Source of the DNA: Theobroma cacao
Taxonomy: Eukaryota > Streptophyta > Magnoliopsida > Malvales > Malvaceae
Reading direction: 5' to 3'
DNA: 64,000 nt
NCBI RefSeq assembly: GCF_000208745.1
Contig: NC_030852.1
Location: forward strand, 6,614,498-6,678,497
Part shown: piece by piece, positions 19,481 to 32,199 of the stretch
Layout: each line of letters starts with the position of its first letter
How positions within the stretch are numbered: the first letter of the stretch is position 1
Notes under the pieces: generated by a model
Told to the model about the DNA's origin: nothing
Databases searched by the model: none
Seen by the model: only the letters and a program-made list of their open reading frames with translations
Position numbers and translations under genes: made by a program

Positions 19481-20820
19481 GGTGAATGAGTTCATGGATG
19501 TATTTCCTGAGGAATTACCGGGTTTACCTCCCGAGCGGGAGATTGAATTTTGTATAGATTTAATTCCCGACACTAGACCTATATCCATACCCCCATATAG
19601 AATGGCACCTACAGAGCTTAAAGAGCTTAAGGATCAGTTAAAAGATTTGTTGGATAAAGGTTTCATCCATCCTAGTGTATCCCCATAGGGGGCACCAGTG
19701 TTATTTGTGAAGAAGAAAGATGGGTCACTTAGGCTGTGCATTGACTATTGACAGCTTAATAAAGTGACAGTGAAGAATAAGTATCCTCTCCCAAGAATAG
19801 ATGATCTATTTGATCAACTACAAGGAGCACAATGTTTCTCTAAGATAGATCTGCGATTTGGGCACCATCAATTGAGGATCCAAAATGAAGATTTACCTAA
19901 GACCGCATTTCGAACAAGATATGGGCGCTATGAGTTCTTGGTGATGTCATTTGGGCTCACGAATGCTCCTGCGGCCTTTATGGCTTTGATGAACCGAGTG
20001 TTCAAGCCCTATTTGGACAAGTTCGTGGTAGTGTTTATTGATGATATCTTGATCTACTTGAGGAGTAAGGAGGAGCATGAGCAACATCTTAAGATAGTGC
20101 TCTAAATTTTGAGAGAACATCGATTGTATGCCAAGTTCTCCAAGTGTGAGTTTTGGCTTGAAAGTGTTGCATTCTTGGGACATGTGGTATCTAAGGATGG
20201 GGTACAAGTTGATTCAAAGAAAGTTGAAGTAGTGGAAAAATGGCCAAGGCCAACATCAGTTGCGGAGATTATAAGCTTTATGGGTTTGGTTGGCTATTAT
20301 CGTCGCTTTATGAAAGACTTCTCCAAAATAGTCACCCCTTTGACTAAGCTGACACGTAAGGATACAAAATTTGAGTGGTCTGATACTTGTGAGGATAGCT
20401 TTGAGAAGCTTAAGGCATGTCTCACCACAACTCCAGTGTTAAGCCTACCTCAAGGCACGGGGGATTATACGGTATTTTGTGATGCATCGCGGGTTGGTTT
20501 AGGGTGTGTATTAATGCAACATGGGAAGGTGATTGCGTATGCATCCAGGCAACTTAAAAGGCATGAACAGAATTACCCCGCACACGATTTGGAAATGGTA
20601 GCGATCGTGTTTGCCTTAAAGATTTGGTGGCATTACTTGTATGGTGAGACTTGCGAGATATATAAGGACTACAAAAGTTTAAAGTATATATTTTAGCAGA
20701 GGGATCTTAACTTACGGCAACGTAGATGGATGGAGTTGCTAAAGAATTATGATTGTGCTATTCTTTACCATCCCGGTAAGGCCAATGTAGTGGCGGATGC
20801 CTTGAGTCAGAAATCAATGG
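19481..20820 (+). pseudogene. Reverse transcriptase and RNase H of the Tekay-type element
   Basis: RT starts after the LPGLPPER linker (about 19515). The catalytic FIDD is intact at 20034-20045, and FGLTNAP lies upstream. Stops replace Trp (TAG, about 19687), Arg (TGA, about 19749), Gln-type codons (TAA near 20103; TAG near 20695). Most are single C-to-T or G-to-A changes. RNase H keeps its acidic set: FCDAS (about 20479), the Glu of DLEM, the Asp of KDYKSL and the Asp of VADALS (about 20800). Confidence 0.92.
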
Positions 20821-22350
20821 GAAGCTTGACACATATTTCTACAGATAGGAGATCCTTGGTTAAGGAGATCCATAGCTTGGGAGACATGGGAGTGCATTTG
20901 GAAGTTGTGGAGACAAATGCATTGCTAGCACATTTTAGAGTGCGGCTTATTTTAGTGGACAAGATCAAACAAGCACAAAGTAAAGATGAGTTTGTGGCTA
21001 AGGCCTTAGAGGATCCTTAGGGAAGGAAAGGAAAAATGATTACCAAAAGCACAGATGGAGTGTTGAGGTATGGAACCAGACTTTATGTGCTTGATGGTGA
21101 TAGATTGAGGAGAGAAATATTGGAGGAAGCTCACATGGCACCATATGTGGTACATCCAGGGGCTACAAAGATGTATCAAGATTGGAAAGAGGTGTATTGG
21201 TGGGAAAGACTCAAGAGAGATGTAGCTGAGTTCGTCTCCAAGTACCTGGTTTGTCAGCAAGTTAAGGCTGAGCATCAAAGGCCCGCGGGACTACTACAGC
21301 CGTTATCAGTGCCCAAGTGGAATTGAGAGCATATTGCCATGGACTTTGTAACAGGTTTGCCTCAAACTAGTGAGGGCTACGACTCGATTTGGATAGTAGT
21401 AGACCGGTTAATGAAGTTAGCTCATTTTCTTTCGGTAAAGACTACTTATGGTGCTGCCCAATATGCTCGAGTTTATGTGGATGAGATAGTATGACTGCAT
21501 GATATCCCCATTTCTATAGTATCTGACAGAGGAGCTCAGTTCACCAGTAGGTTTTAGGGAAAGTTGCAGGAAGCATTGGGCACTAAGTTGGATTTTAGTA
21601 CGACTTTCCACCCACAAACTGATGGACAGTCTGAATGGACAATACAAACATTGGAAGATATGTTGAGGGCTTGTGTGATAGACCTTGGGGTCAAGTGGGA
21701 TCAATATCTACCCTTAGTAGAGTTTGCCTACAATAATAGTTTCCAAACTAGCATCCAAATGGCACCATTTGAGGCATTATATGGACGAAGATGTAGATCA
21801 CCATTTGGGGCCTGAGTTGGTGCAAGACGCCATTGAGAAGATATATATGATTCGACAGTGGATGTTGTTAGCACAAAGTAGATAGAAGTCATATGCTGAT
21901 AACAGATAGAGAGACTTAGAGTTTCAAGTGGGAGATCACGTATTCCTGAAGGTCTCACCAATTAAAGGGGTAATGAGGTTTGGCAAGAAAGGAAAATTAA
22001 GCCTTCGGTAAATAGGACCCTTCGAATTCTTAGAAAGAGTTGGAGCGGTGGCTTATCGTCTGGCGCTACCACCAAACCTCTCGAATATTCACCCCGTGTT
22101 TCATGTGTCCATGCTTAGGAAGTATAACCCGGATCCCTCTCATGTAATACGGTATGAGACCATCCAACTAAAAGATGATTTGACCTATGAGGAGCAACTG
22201 GTAGCTATCCTTGATAGGCAAGTTAAAAAGCTTCGTTCAAAGGATGTAGCCTTAGTGAAAGTATTATGGCGAAACCACACTAGTGAAGAGGTAACGTGGG
22301 AAGCCGAGGAGGAAATACGAACAAAGTATCCCTATCTCTTTGATATTTAG
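20821..22350 (+). pseudogene. Integrase and chromodomain-like tail of the Tekay-type element
   Basis: The HHCC zinc domain has both His (about 21133 and 21151) and the second Cys, but the first Cys is Tyr (21243-21245). The core retains all three acidic residues: Asp 21342-21344, Asp 21525-21527 and Glu 21633-21635, with exactly 35 residues between the last two. A deletion of roughly 35 bases near 21800 removes part of the segment after the core, and stops occur at 21019, 21325 and 21495. The tail at 22048-22350 (HPVFHVSMLRK; VLWRNH...EVTWE) is the chromodomain-like module of chromoviruses, thought to guide integration. The closing TAG is at 22348-22350. Confidence 0.9.
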
Positions 22351-22398
22351 AGGTACATTACCTTATAGTGAATTCAAATTGGGGGACCGAATTTCTTT

Positions 22399-22410
22399 AA
22401 GTGGGGGAGA
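22399..22410 (+). other. Polypurine tract of the Tekay-type element
   Basis: AAGTGGGGGAGA precedes the 3' LTR by one base. Confidence 0.85.
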
Positions 22411-22411
22411 C

Positions 22412-25077
22412 TGTGAGACCTTGACCTTTATAGACTCGTAAAGAAAAGTATACGCGATAACCTTGATCAGAGGTAATTTCATCATTACCTTACCAAACCC
22501 ATAAAAGTTAGATTTTTAAACAATATTATGGCCTAAGTAGGCCTAAGGCATAAATGGATGGTGAAATTTAGGGTAAAATGAAAAGGAAACAAAAATTTTG
22601 GTGATTTTCATAGTAGGGGCAAAATGGTTATTTTTCACCTTGAGTTAAAATTTTAAGTTTTCATGAATCCGAGTATGTCTAGACCATTATGGACCTTGTC
22701 CCGGTGTCAAAGGAGTAAAAAGATTGCACAAAGGGTTGCATGAGAAGAAGCTAAGTAGTCAAGGGCATTTTCGTAATTTTAAGGGAATGGATAAGTTTGG
22801 CCTATAAATATCCTTCTTCCAGCATCTTCTTCTCCCATTTTTCTTGCAGCTTGTCTTCTTCTTCCTTCTTCCCTCTCACGTTTGTTTAAAACCTCCATGG
22901 AAGCTTGATTTGGAGCTTGCATGATTTTCTCTCTCTAGCTCTAGTTTTCATACCTTTGTGCCCTTATGACTAGAACCCTTGTATTCTTCCACTCTCTCTC
23001 CTTAAAACCCTTGAAAAATCTTATTTTCATACTTTCTCTCACTAGTTGGGCATTTTACAGAGAGAAAGAGAGAATTACCCCATTTGTGTGGAAGCTATTG
23101 GAAGAAAATTCAACTACAAAGGAGCCCTAGGATAAGTGATGAACTAAGCTTGATTTTTAGCTGTGAATAATGGCTAGTAATTGGGATTATGAGCTGTTAT
23201 ATGGTTGAGTATGTTCATTCATTTTATAGTGATTAAGATAGTGAACATAGATAGCCATTTAAAGTGACAATTGAAAGCTAGTTAAGAGATAACTTTTAGG
23301 GTTTATAGTATGTGAATTAACATAATGGTGATGTTAATGTGATGGTAGGTTCTAAGGAAGCCCCATTATCCCATTTGGGCAATTAGGGGAAATTAGAGTT
23401 AGTGAAAGGCTCGAAATATACCGGTGAGTGGACTGCCTATCAAAACTATTTTGGGAATGTGACTGTTTTGTACAAAGTGTTTGAATGATTTTATACAACT
23501 TTTCTTAAAAATGAGTGCCTTGGGAACAAGCTCTTGAGAAATGGTTTATGTTGAGACATGTGACTATTGTTGATTCATGCACTATCACATTGTGTTGATA
23601 TATATATATGAATATATTATTGTGCAATGACATTGACTCGGCTATGTGCGAGTAGGGAGTGCGCATAACCCAGTGATGACCCAGCCATGTGCGAGTAGGG
23701 AGTGCGCATGAGCTGGTGATGATGATGATGGGATGGTGTGCATGATGATGATGTGTATACGTAGACATATATACATATATACATATGTAAAAATGTGTGG
23801 TATAGGAAATTAATGAGTAATGGTATATGGTTGTAATGCATGTCAAACTTGACTTGTTAAACTGTAGAAAATTATTATGCATTTCATGTTGGTTTGGACA
23901 TTTCAGTAGGGTGGTTTTTCTTTGAGAAGAAGGGTAAAATTTTCATTGGTGCCCTGTTTCTCGCTGCAGTGAGAATCATTTTCGCTGCAGCGAGAAACTC
24001 TCGGGTTTGAAAGTCTAGACTGGTCGAAAACTCGCTACAACGAGAATGCATTTTCACTGCAGCGAGAATGACAATGTAGCTTCTCGCTGCAGCGAAATTC
24101 ATTCTAGCTGTAGCGAGAAACTTTTTGTTTCTGGGTTACAATTTCGCTATAGCGAGATTCAATCTCGATACAACTTAAAACTTTCTGTTCCTGGATCACA
24201 ATTTTACTGCAGCGAAAAACTTTCTATTTTGTCTCCTATGTTGTCCAATTGCTGCCCTATTTTTAACTTCTTTGCTACCATATCTGAGCATGGACTTCCA
24301 ACATTAAGGACTAAATGAGTTAAGTTTAAAATGAGGAGGTTTAGTGAGAAACCCTCGGCCAGTTGAGAAACCCTCGTTTGGCTAGTAACTTAATCCCAAC
24401 TACGCTGCAGCGAGAATGCCTTTTCATTGCAGCGAAGATTCGTTGTCGTATTTGACATGCTTGCGTAATATTGAAGCTTTCATTCTTCAAATGGTTCGTT
24501 ATGTATGAGTTCATGATTTTCAAATGATTAATCATTTAAGGGCTTGATGAGGGGTTTTTAGTATGAATGGAACTAAATTGCATTGTTTTGAAAAAAAAAA
24601 AGAATGCATCATGATTTCGTTAAACATTCCTTTTGGTATGCTCGTTCTCTTCCTTGTTCACTCACTGGGTTTATATTCATCATTTTCAACTTCATGTTTT
24701 CAAATCACAAGGTAGCCGGTAACTAGGACGAGGTGTCTTTGTAGACTTGTATCCATCTTTTGGTAGGTGTCTCGGCATTCAGTAACTGTACATTCGTTCG
24801 AGTACCTCCGCTGAAAGTCGAGTATTATTTTGTTGTGTATAGACGAACCTAATGTAAATTGTTAAGATACATGTTGTAGACAATGTATATACACTTGTTT
24901 GGTATGCCAGTATGAGATGGCAATGTGTAGTATTATTTTGATTCTAAGTTATGAAATGTGACTTAGTAGTTTATGATGGAATGATAAACATGTTAGATTA
25001 ATAGGCTTGCTTAGGCTTGGTGGATTACGTTAATTGGGCCCATGCGCCGGTCATGGCCAGGAATTTGGGTCGTGACA
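22412..25077 (+). repeat. 3' LTR of the Tekay-type element
   Basis: 2,666 bp, collinear with 15032-17691. The donor-like GTAAGT of the 5' LTR is here ATAAGT (about 23132). Hairpin units are at about 23640-23670 and 23682-23715; perfect TCGCTGCAGCGA palindromes at 23982-23993 and 24084-24095. Confidence 0.95.
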
Positions 25078-25199
25078 AAACACACCCATAAAAACATAGA
25101 TAAAAACTAAGTTTGTTTTTCCTAACAGCTTACTTCCTAACTGGTTCCTACTCCTACTCTTTAATCTCTATTCCTAATCTTTAATCTTTTCTCCATTTT

Positions 25200-27138
25200 T
25201 TTGTCATTATTGAAAAAGGAAGATCCTAATCAGAATATAAGGAGGGTGAGGATTCATCGGTGCCAAAATGCATTTTCAGAGGCTTATGAGAGGAGCTGGA
25301 TCAGGAATCAAAAGATAAGGAGGAAGTAGTAGAGGTTGATTAGATGATTTGAGGAGTCTCGGGCTTAAAAGGCTGTTTAATAGTGGTCAGGGCTAGTCTT
25401 GTTAACTTTCTTCTCCTGAAGGTGGTGGTTTTAGTGGCCATGGTTTTTTTGCCTATACTAGAAGGTTTTTGAGATGTTGATCCAGCAACTGTTATCTTCC
25501 CCTTGTCCTAAATTGGCTGTGAGATAGTTTTTTTTTATTTTTTCTAGGCTAACTGAGCCTCTTGCTCCATTTTTTCTTTTTCTCTATGCTAATCTACTTT
25601 AGCTTCTTTGAGTAATTCATTAATAAATTGTGACACCTCTATCTTTTCTTCACTCAACTTCTTTTATCCAGTTTCTTGTTTTTTCTCTACTTCTCTTTCT
25701 TAATCATTTTTCTTTGTTGTTGGTTCTTTTTCTTTGTCTTTCTCTACTTCCGCACCTTTTTCTTTTTCAGAATTTCTTTCTTCAGTTTGATCTATGTGTG
25801 CATTTTCAACCCTTTTTTTCTTAGGATCACCTTCATGGTTAGATGCAGGCACTTCAAACTGCTCTATGGTAGCTTTTTCACTGGAAGCACTTACAGTTGT
25901 TGTTTGCTTTTCTAGAATAAGGGATTTGGTTCCTTTTTCTTAGAGTAGAAGACCTTTAAGATATTGCAGCTTTTCTTCAATTTTGATTATCTTCTCAAAC
26001 TTGGTTTTGTCAACTTTCCATCAATCCTCATGAGAGGGTTAAATATCATTTCACCTTGGTAGAGGGGTTAATTGACTCTGGCTTGAGGTGTAGAAGGAGT
26101 CTCAAGTGGGATTGGAATGCCTCTAATAGATTTCATCCACTCATTTCTTTCCAGCTTATACCCCATCTTCAATACACTTCCAAAAAAGATTCCTTGATAT
26201 TTATTTTTTATTATATCTGCTTGAAATCTGATACTCAAATTCCCCTCTTTCTTGACAAGAAATGAGATGATATTACGATGTGGCAAATTAGTCTTATCTC
26301 CCAAAGGTGTTCCTTTGATTCCTTTTACCATAAATTTAGTCACATTCAATGGGATATCATTGAACATTGATTCCATCAACCATAGATCTTGAGCACTCAC
26401 ATAGCTGAAGATGCTGTTTTTGCCATCTAGTGTGATAACAATGAAGTAGTACTGGATTTTGAGTTGTGCATTCTTGATATCACTAGCATAGATCCTAGAT
26501 AGGAATTTTTCTTTTTTCCTAATCATTATTTCCCAAATGTGGCTAGGATCATACTTTTTTGGCATCTTAAATTCACCTACCTCAAATTTAGTCTTCTTGA
26601 ATTCTCCAAGGTTTTTGGCTGTGATTTGAAGTTCTTTTCTACTCAGAAATACATTCAACCCATCTTCTATGAATTCTTCTTGAATAACAACTTCATTCTT
26701 ATTCAGAACTATACTATAACATAATTTTTTTACTGGTGTGGGACTAAACATCATATCGCCAGAAGTACTCAGATTCTTTAGTTTCAATTCACCAAAATAT
26801 CTTTCTAAATCTCTTTCCACAGTAAGTGCTTCATCAAAGCTTGGCCAATCAAAGAATTTTCCACAGGACATAGTTGCATTTTCTATTTTATTAAATTTAT
26901 TAGCATGCAACTTATTTCTAAACCGAGAAGTGAAAAAATGGTACTTTTTCCTTTGGGAGCTCCTATAGCGACTGCCCCTTTCTCTTTCCCTGAACTTCTC
27001 TTCTCACTTTCTCCTTTCTTTTCGGCTAAAAGATCTTGAGTTTTCTCTTTTTCTTTGGAGAAGAGATGGGGGATCATCACCCATTCTTTTCCTTTTTCCG
27101 TTATCAGCAACCTTGTGTGTGAGAGAGGTTCTAGCCAT
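25200..27138 (-). pseudogene. Env-like ORF of the Sirevirus
   Basis: Downstream of pol on the minus strand lies an extra ORF of the kind found in Sireviruses, often annotated env-like or putative plant transposon protein. The probable start is the ATG at 27138-27136. The first ~70 codons are Lys/Arg/Glu-rich and frame-shifted. The core (26910-26068, 280 codons open) includes KYDPSHIWEIM and LPHRNIISFLVKK, which resemble the conserved globular domain of those proteins. The part towards 25200 is Lys/Glu/Thr/Ser-rich with several stops, a likely coiled-coil and disordered tail. I see no signal peptide in the open core, and true envelope function is unproven for this class. Confidence 0.68.
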
Positions 27139-27699
27139 GGAATTTTTGAAGGAATGGATTTAGGGTTTGTTGGGTTCTAGAAAGATGGGGAAAGTTTGGA
27201 AACTTTTTGTATCTTTGATTTTTTGGGGAATGAATTTTCTAAGTGGTTAAAGGGGTTTTGAGAGAGATTTTATTAACAAGTTACCATACGTTTTTTAATG
27301 GGTGGTTTCTTGTACCACCTGCCTAGCATTTTCTTTTATTTAATATTTTCTTGCGCCACAGTTTTTCATTACCTAAGGTGCTTTAATCGATTAGTGTAGG
27401 TCTTAACTGATTATTGTGTTTCTGATTTGGAACTTTTCAAATTACTTGACTTTCATTAATTGATTAGGGGGACTTTTAACTGATTAAAAACTTATTGAAT
27501 TAGGTTAGCTAACTTAAGATAGAGATGTTTTAATAGATTAAAGTGGTCTTAAACTGCTTAATATGAATCTTATCTCTTTTCTAATGTCCCTTTAATTAAT
27601 TAAACCATTATTTAATCAATTATATCAAGAAAGGAACACAATCATCAGGCAATATATCATCAAAAACATGATCAATTCATCACAATTAGATTTAATTAA

Positions 27700-29140
27700 C
27701 ATCAATCATTCCTAATTCTCTCATAATTCCAGAATATTGCTCTTCATTTAATGGTTTTGTGAAATAATAGCTAATTGATGCAAAGTGTCTACAAAATCTA
27801 TCTCAATAACTCCCTTGAGCACATGATCTCTAATGAAATGATGTATAATTTCTATGTGCTTGGTTCTAGAGTGTTGAATCGGGTTTTATATGGGAATTTC
27901 ATGCATAGCAATACCAAAATCATTTACTTGTTGCATAATCCAAAGTATTTGCGCACAACAACTACCTAGTGAGATATATTCAGCTTTAGTAGTTGCCAGA
28001 GCAATAAAATTTTGTTTCTTGCAAGACTAAGACCCAAAACATGTTTCTAAGGAATTGACAAGTACTGCTAGTGCTTTTTCGATCAATTTTGCTACTAGCA
28101 AAATTAGCATCGGAATAACCAAAAGGTTAAAAGATGAACTTTTTAGGTATCATAGACTTAAGCCTTGAGTATTCAAGAGATATATGAAAATTCTTTTTAC
28201 TACAGTCAAATGTGATTCTTTGGGATATGATTGGAATCTTGCACATAGGTGAGCACTAAATAAGATATCAGGTTTACTTACAATTAAATAAAGGAGTGAA
28301 CCAATCATACCTCTATAGAGTTTTTGGTTCAAATATTTTCCTTTCTCGTCTTGGTCAAGCTTTATGGAAGGAGTTATAGGAGTTCTTATTGATTTTATAT
28401 TCATTTCACCAAATTGCTTCAACATTTCTTTGGTATATTTCTCTTGGTTGATGAATATTCCATCCTTATATTGCTTGATTTGTAGACCAAAAAAGAATTT
28501 CAACTCTCCCATCATACTCATTTCAAATTCTCCCTCCATTTCCTTATCAAAATTCTGATATAACCTCTCATTAGTAGCACTAAGCACAATATCATTAACA
28601 TAAATTTGAACTACAATCAAATCAATCTCATTTTTCTTGATGAGCAGAGTATTATCTACACACCTTAGAATATCATTTTTTGATTAAAAATTTAGAAAGT
28701 TTTTCATACCAAGCTGTAAGAGCTTACTTCAATCCATATAAGACTTTATACAATTTATACACATGATCAAGTTTGTCAAAGACTTCAAACCTAGCGGGCT
28801 GTTCAACATATACATCTTCTTATATAAAGCCATTAAGAAATGCATTTTTAACATCCATTTGAAACAATTTAAAGTTCATAAAGCATGTATAAGCAAGTAA
28901 AAGTCTAATAGCTTTCAATCTAGCTACTAGGGCAAAGGTTTCATCATAATCCATACCTTCTTCTTGATTGTACCCTTGAGCAACTAACCTTGCCTTGTTC
29001 CTTACCACATTTCCCAACTCATCCATCTTGTTCTTGAATACACATTTTGTACCAATAACTGAATGGTTGGTTGGCCTTGGAACTAAGGTCCAAACCTTGT
29101 TCCTTTTAAATTGATGCAACTCTTCTTGCATGGCTATCAT
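27700..29140 (-). pseudogene. Reverse transcriptase and RNase H of the Sirevirus
   Basis: RT begins around 29140 (NKVWTLVPRP; ARLVAQGYNQ) and continues to 28150, with frameshifts between 28820 and 28620. The catalytic YVDD reads YVND at 28602-28591: the first Asp is Asn by a G-to-A change. RNase H follows to about 27700 in broken frames; the family ending EEQYSGIMREL can be read near 27750-27720. Confidence 0.9.
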
Positions 29141-29762
29141 CCAATTCTTTTCCTTTTTAGCTCCCTCAATGTTCTTTGGTTTTACTTGTGATATGAATGC
29201 AAGATACTCACAAGCCTTTCTTAATCCTCTTCTGGTTTTGACACCTTCCGAAGGATCACTAATGATTTGTTCTTGAGGGTGGTTTCTTACAAATCTACAG
29301 CTTCTGGAAAGATCATTATGCTATTCTTTAGTTCTTTGCAAGTTCTTTAATGGTGGTTCTTCCTCATCTTTCTCTTTCGAGCTCTCTTCATTATTTTCTT
29401 TGTTATACAAACTCATCTTTATTTTCTTTTCAATGTCATATGTATCTGCATCATCATCTTGGAACACTACCTTTCTTTGTGCAGCAATGGTCTCATAAAA
29501 AATAATTGATTCTTCTGTTATTAGAGTTCTTTTGTAAACACTTTATATGCTTTAGAGTTCAATGCTTAACCTAAGAAAATTGCCTTGTCACTCCTAGCAT
29601 TAAAATTTTCCAAGGTGTGTTTTCCATTGTTTAAAACAAAACCTTTGCATCCAAAAGTTTTTAAGTGAGAAATGTTTGGTTTTTTTCTTTTGTAAAGCTC
29701 ATAAGAGGTTTTAGAAATCATTAACTTAATGGAAACTCTGTTCAAAATGTAAGTTACAGTGT

Positions 29763-30760
29763 TTACAGCTTCAGCTTAAAATACTTTGGCAAGTTGTTTT
29801 CACAAAGCATTGTCCTTGCCATTTCTTTTAAAGTCTTATTCCTTCTTTCAACAACTCCATTTTGTTGTGGAGTTCTAGGAGTAGAAAAATTGTGATCAAA
29901 ACCATTTTCATTGCAAAATATTTCAAAATTGTTACTCTCAAATTCACCGTCATGGTCACTCCTAACATTAACAATGGTAAGGCCTTTTTCATTTTGAATT
30001 CTTTTACAATGATTAACAAAAATTGGCAATGCATCATCTTTATGAGCAAGAAAATATACTCATGTATATCTAGATAATCATCTACAATCACAAAGCCATA
30101 TGACTTGCCTCTTAGGCTAGAAACAGTGATTAGTCCAAACAAGTCAACATGTATAATTCAAGTGGCCTAGAAGTTGATATGACTTTCTTAGATTTAAATG
30201 AACTTCTAATTTGTTTCCCAAATTGACATGCATCACAAACCTTGTCATTTTCAAATGATATCTTTGGAAGTCCTATGACTAAGTCTTTTCTCAAGAGTTT
30301 TGAAATAGTATGCATAATAGCATATCCCAATCTTCTATGCCACGACCAACTATCACATACGTTATTGGCAATAAAACAAGATTCACTAGACTTAATTTCA
30401 TCAAGAAAAATAACATACATAATTTTAATTCTATTGCCAATGAATGCTACATTATTAATGTGAACATTAATCACTTGACATCCATTGGAATCAAAGCATA
30501 CTCTAAAGCCTCTATCACAAAGTTGACTAATGCTTAGCAAATTATTTTTTATACCTTTAACAAATAACACATGCTTGATTTGAGTTTGAAATGTGTTACC
30601 AATGGTTCCAATTCCTTGGAAAAAACCCTTGGAGTCATCACCAAAGGAAACGCTACCACCCTTGTTTCTATCAAGCCTTGCAAACAAGTTCTCATTGCCA
30701 ATCATGAGCCTTGAGCAGCCAATGTCCAAATACCAAGGGTGCCTTTCCTTTGGTTGAGCT
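29763..30760 (-). pseudogene. Protease end, pre-integrase and integrase of the Sirevirus
   Basis: The protease active-site motif, normally DSG, reads D-I-G near 30728 (LDIGCSRLM). The GAG-pre-integrase zinc region follows (WHRRLGY; CDACQFGK). The integrase core has an Asp in LDLFG (about 30140), an Asp in the SDHDGEF segment (about 29965) and the Glu of VVERRNK (about 29855). Two frameshifts break it near 30140 and 30030. Further on, 29762-29141 is the degraded integrase C-terminus and linker. Confidence 0.87.
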
Positions 30761-32199
30761 TCAAAGCATTTGTCCTTTTGCCCTTACTCAACCTACAAAA
30801 CATATTTTCAGTTTTTCTTTAGAGGTACCCATACTTTGATGGGTCCTTATGGGTTAGCAATCACATGGCATCCTTTTGGAACCCAAACCAACTTGGTTTT
30901 AGGGAAATTTGTAAAATTATGAGAATAATCACAGGACATATAACCTCTTTTACCACACACATAACAATGACATGAGAATGCATTCATTTTATTTCCAAGG
31001 TTTGTATTTTTTTTAGACTTTTCTTCACTTTTTGATGTCAGTTTTGATCTTTCTTCTATTTCAACCTTAAGTGCAACATTTTCATCAATAACTCTTTGTA
31101 ATTCTAAATTTTTTCTTTCTAATTCTAACTTCAAGAATTCAAAATCAGTTTTGGACTGCTCAAGTTCAATTTGAAGTATATTCCTTTGATCAAAAACAAA
31201 GTTATACTCATGCTTCATTTCTTTAATTCATCATCTAGAGCTATGGCTTTCTTCCTCATAGTTTTATATTTTAATACAAGCTTTTCAAATTCAGCATACA
31301 CACAATCATATTCATCTTTCATCATAAGAAATATCACATGAATTAGAAATTACCTCAATTTCTTCTTTTTTCGCTATTAAGCAGAAGTTTGCTCTTTCCT
31401 CTAATTTTTTTTTCTTTTTTATAAACTTAAAGAGTCATAATCAGACCATGTTGCTACCACCATAGCTCTTTTTGGTTTCTTCATTTTCCTTGAGGTTTTT
31501 TCCTTGATTACTAGGCATGTTGATATGTAGTGTCCAAGTTTTTTACATTTAAAGCAAATCATCTCATCTTTTTTGTTGAGATCACCCTTGTGCTTATTTT
31601 TCCAAAAGGAACTTTGATCTTTCTTGTAATATTTTCTTCCAAATTTTCTACCTTTTTGTCCCATCAGTTTTCTAAACCTTTTGGCCATCATAGCTAATTG
31701 TTCATCATCATCACTTGACAATTCTTCAAGTTTTTCCTCAAGTGAACTAATCTTGAGAGCAGGATTTTTCTTTTTCTCTTTGGCTTTTTTTTTTCCTTTT
31801 TTCCTTCTTCTTACTTCATTTCAAGTTTATGTGTGAGGAGTGAGTTACAGATATCATCAAGTGTGATCACATTGAGATCCTTAGCCTTTTGGATGGCAGT
31901 GACTTTGGGTTTCCAACTTTTTGGTAAGCATCTAAGTAATCTTTTTACTAATTCATGTTCAGGAATGGTTTTCTTAAGTTGATTGAGTTTGTTTGTAACA
32001 TTGGTAAACCTATCGAACATGGTAGAGATATCTTCACATGGTTCTATTTTGAACATTTCATAATTATGGGTGAGTAAGGTAATTTTGGATTCCTTTACTT
32101 GTGAAGTACCTTCATGAATGACCTTGAGTTTTTTCCAAATCTCTTTGGCTGTAGTACAACTAGAGATTTTATTGAATTCTATAGTGGTCAATGCACAAT
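30761..32199 (-). pseudogene. gag of the Sirevirus, 3' part
   Basis: Includes the UBN2-type gag core (32199-31811; EIWKKL, FDRFT, LLRCLP motifs), a Lys-rich linker, an intact CCHC knuckle CX2CX4HX4C at about 31560-31510 (CFKCKKLGHYISTC), a coiled-coil-like segment (31218-31030) and a second Cys motif near 30970 whose His appears replaced. Stops and frameshifts separate the pieces. The 5' part of the same gag is at 41553-41278. Confidence 0.87.

Larger units (their letters stand above)
15032..25077 (+). mobile_element. Complete Tekay-type Ty3/gypsy element with 2.66 kb LTRs
   Basis: Both LTRs begin TGTGAGACC and end GTCGTGACA. The element is flanked by the perfect 5-bp duplication AAACA at 15027-15031 and 25078-25082. 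It has PBS, gag, protease, RT, RNase H, integrase with a chromodomain-like tail, and PPT, all on the plus strand. Long LTRs and that tail fit the Tekay/Del chromovirus clade. In two stretches compared by eye the LTRs differ by about 4-7%, mostly transitions, so the insertion is not recent. The coding region has many stops, frameshifts and at least two deletions. It sits between the env-like ORF and the 3' LTR of the Sirevirus. Confidence 0.96.
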
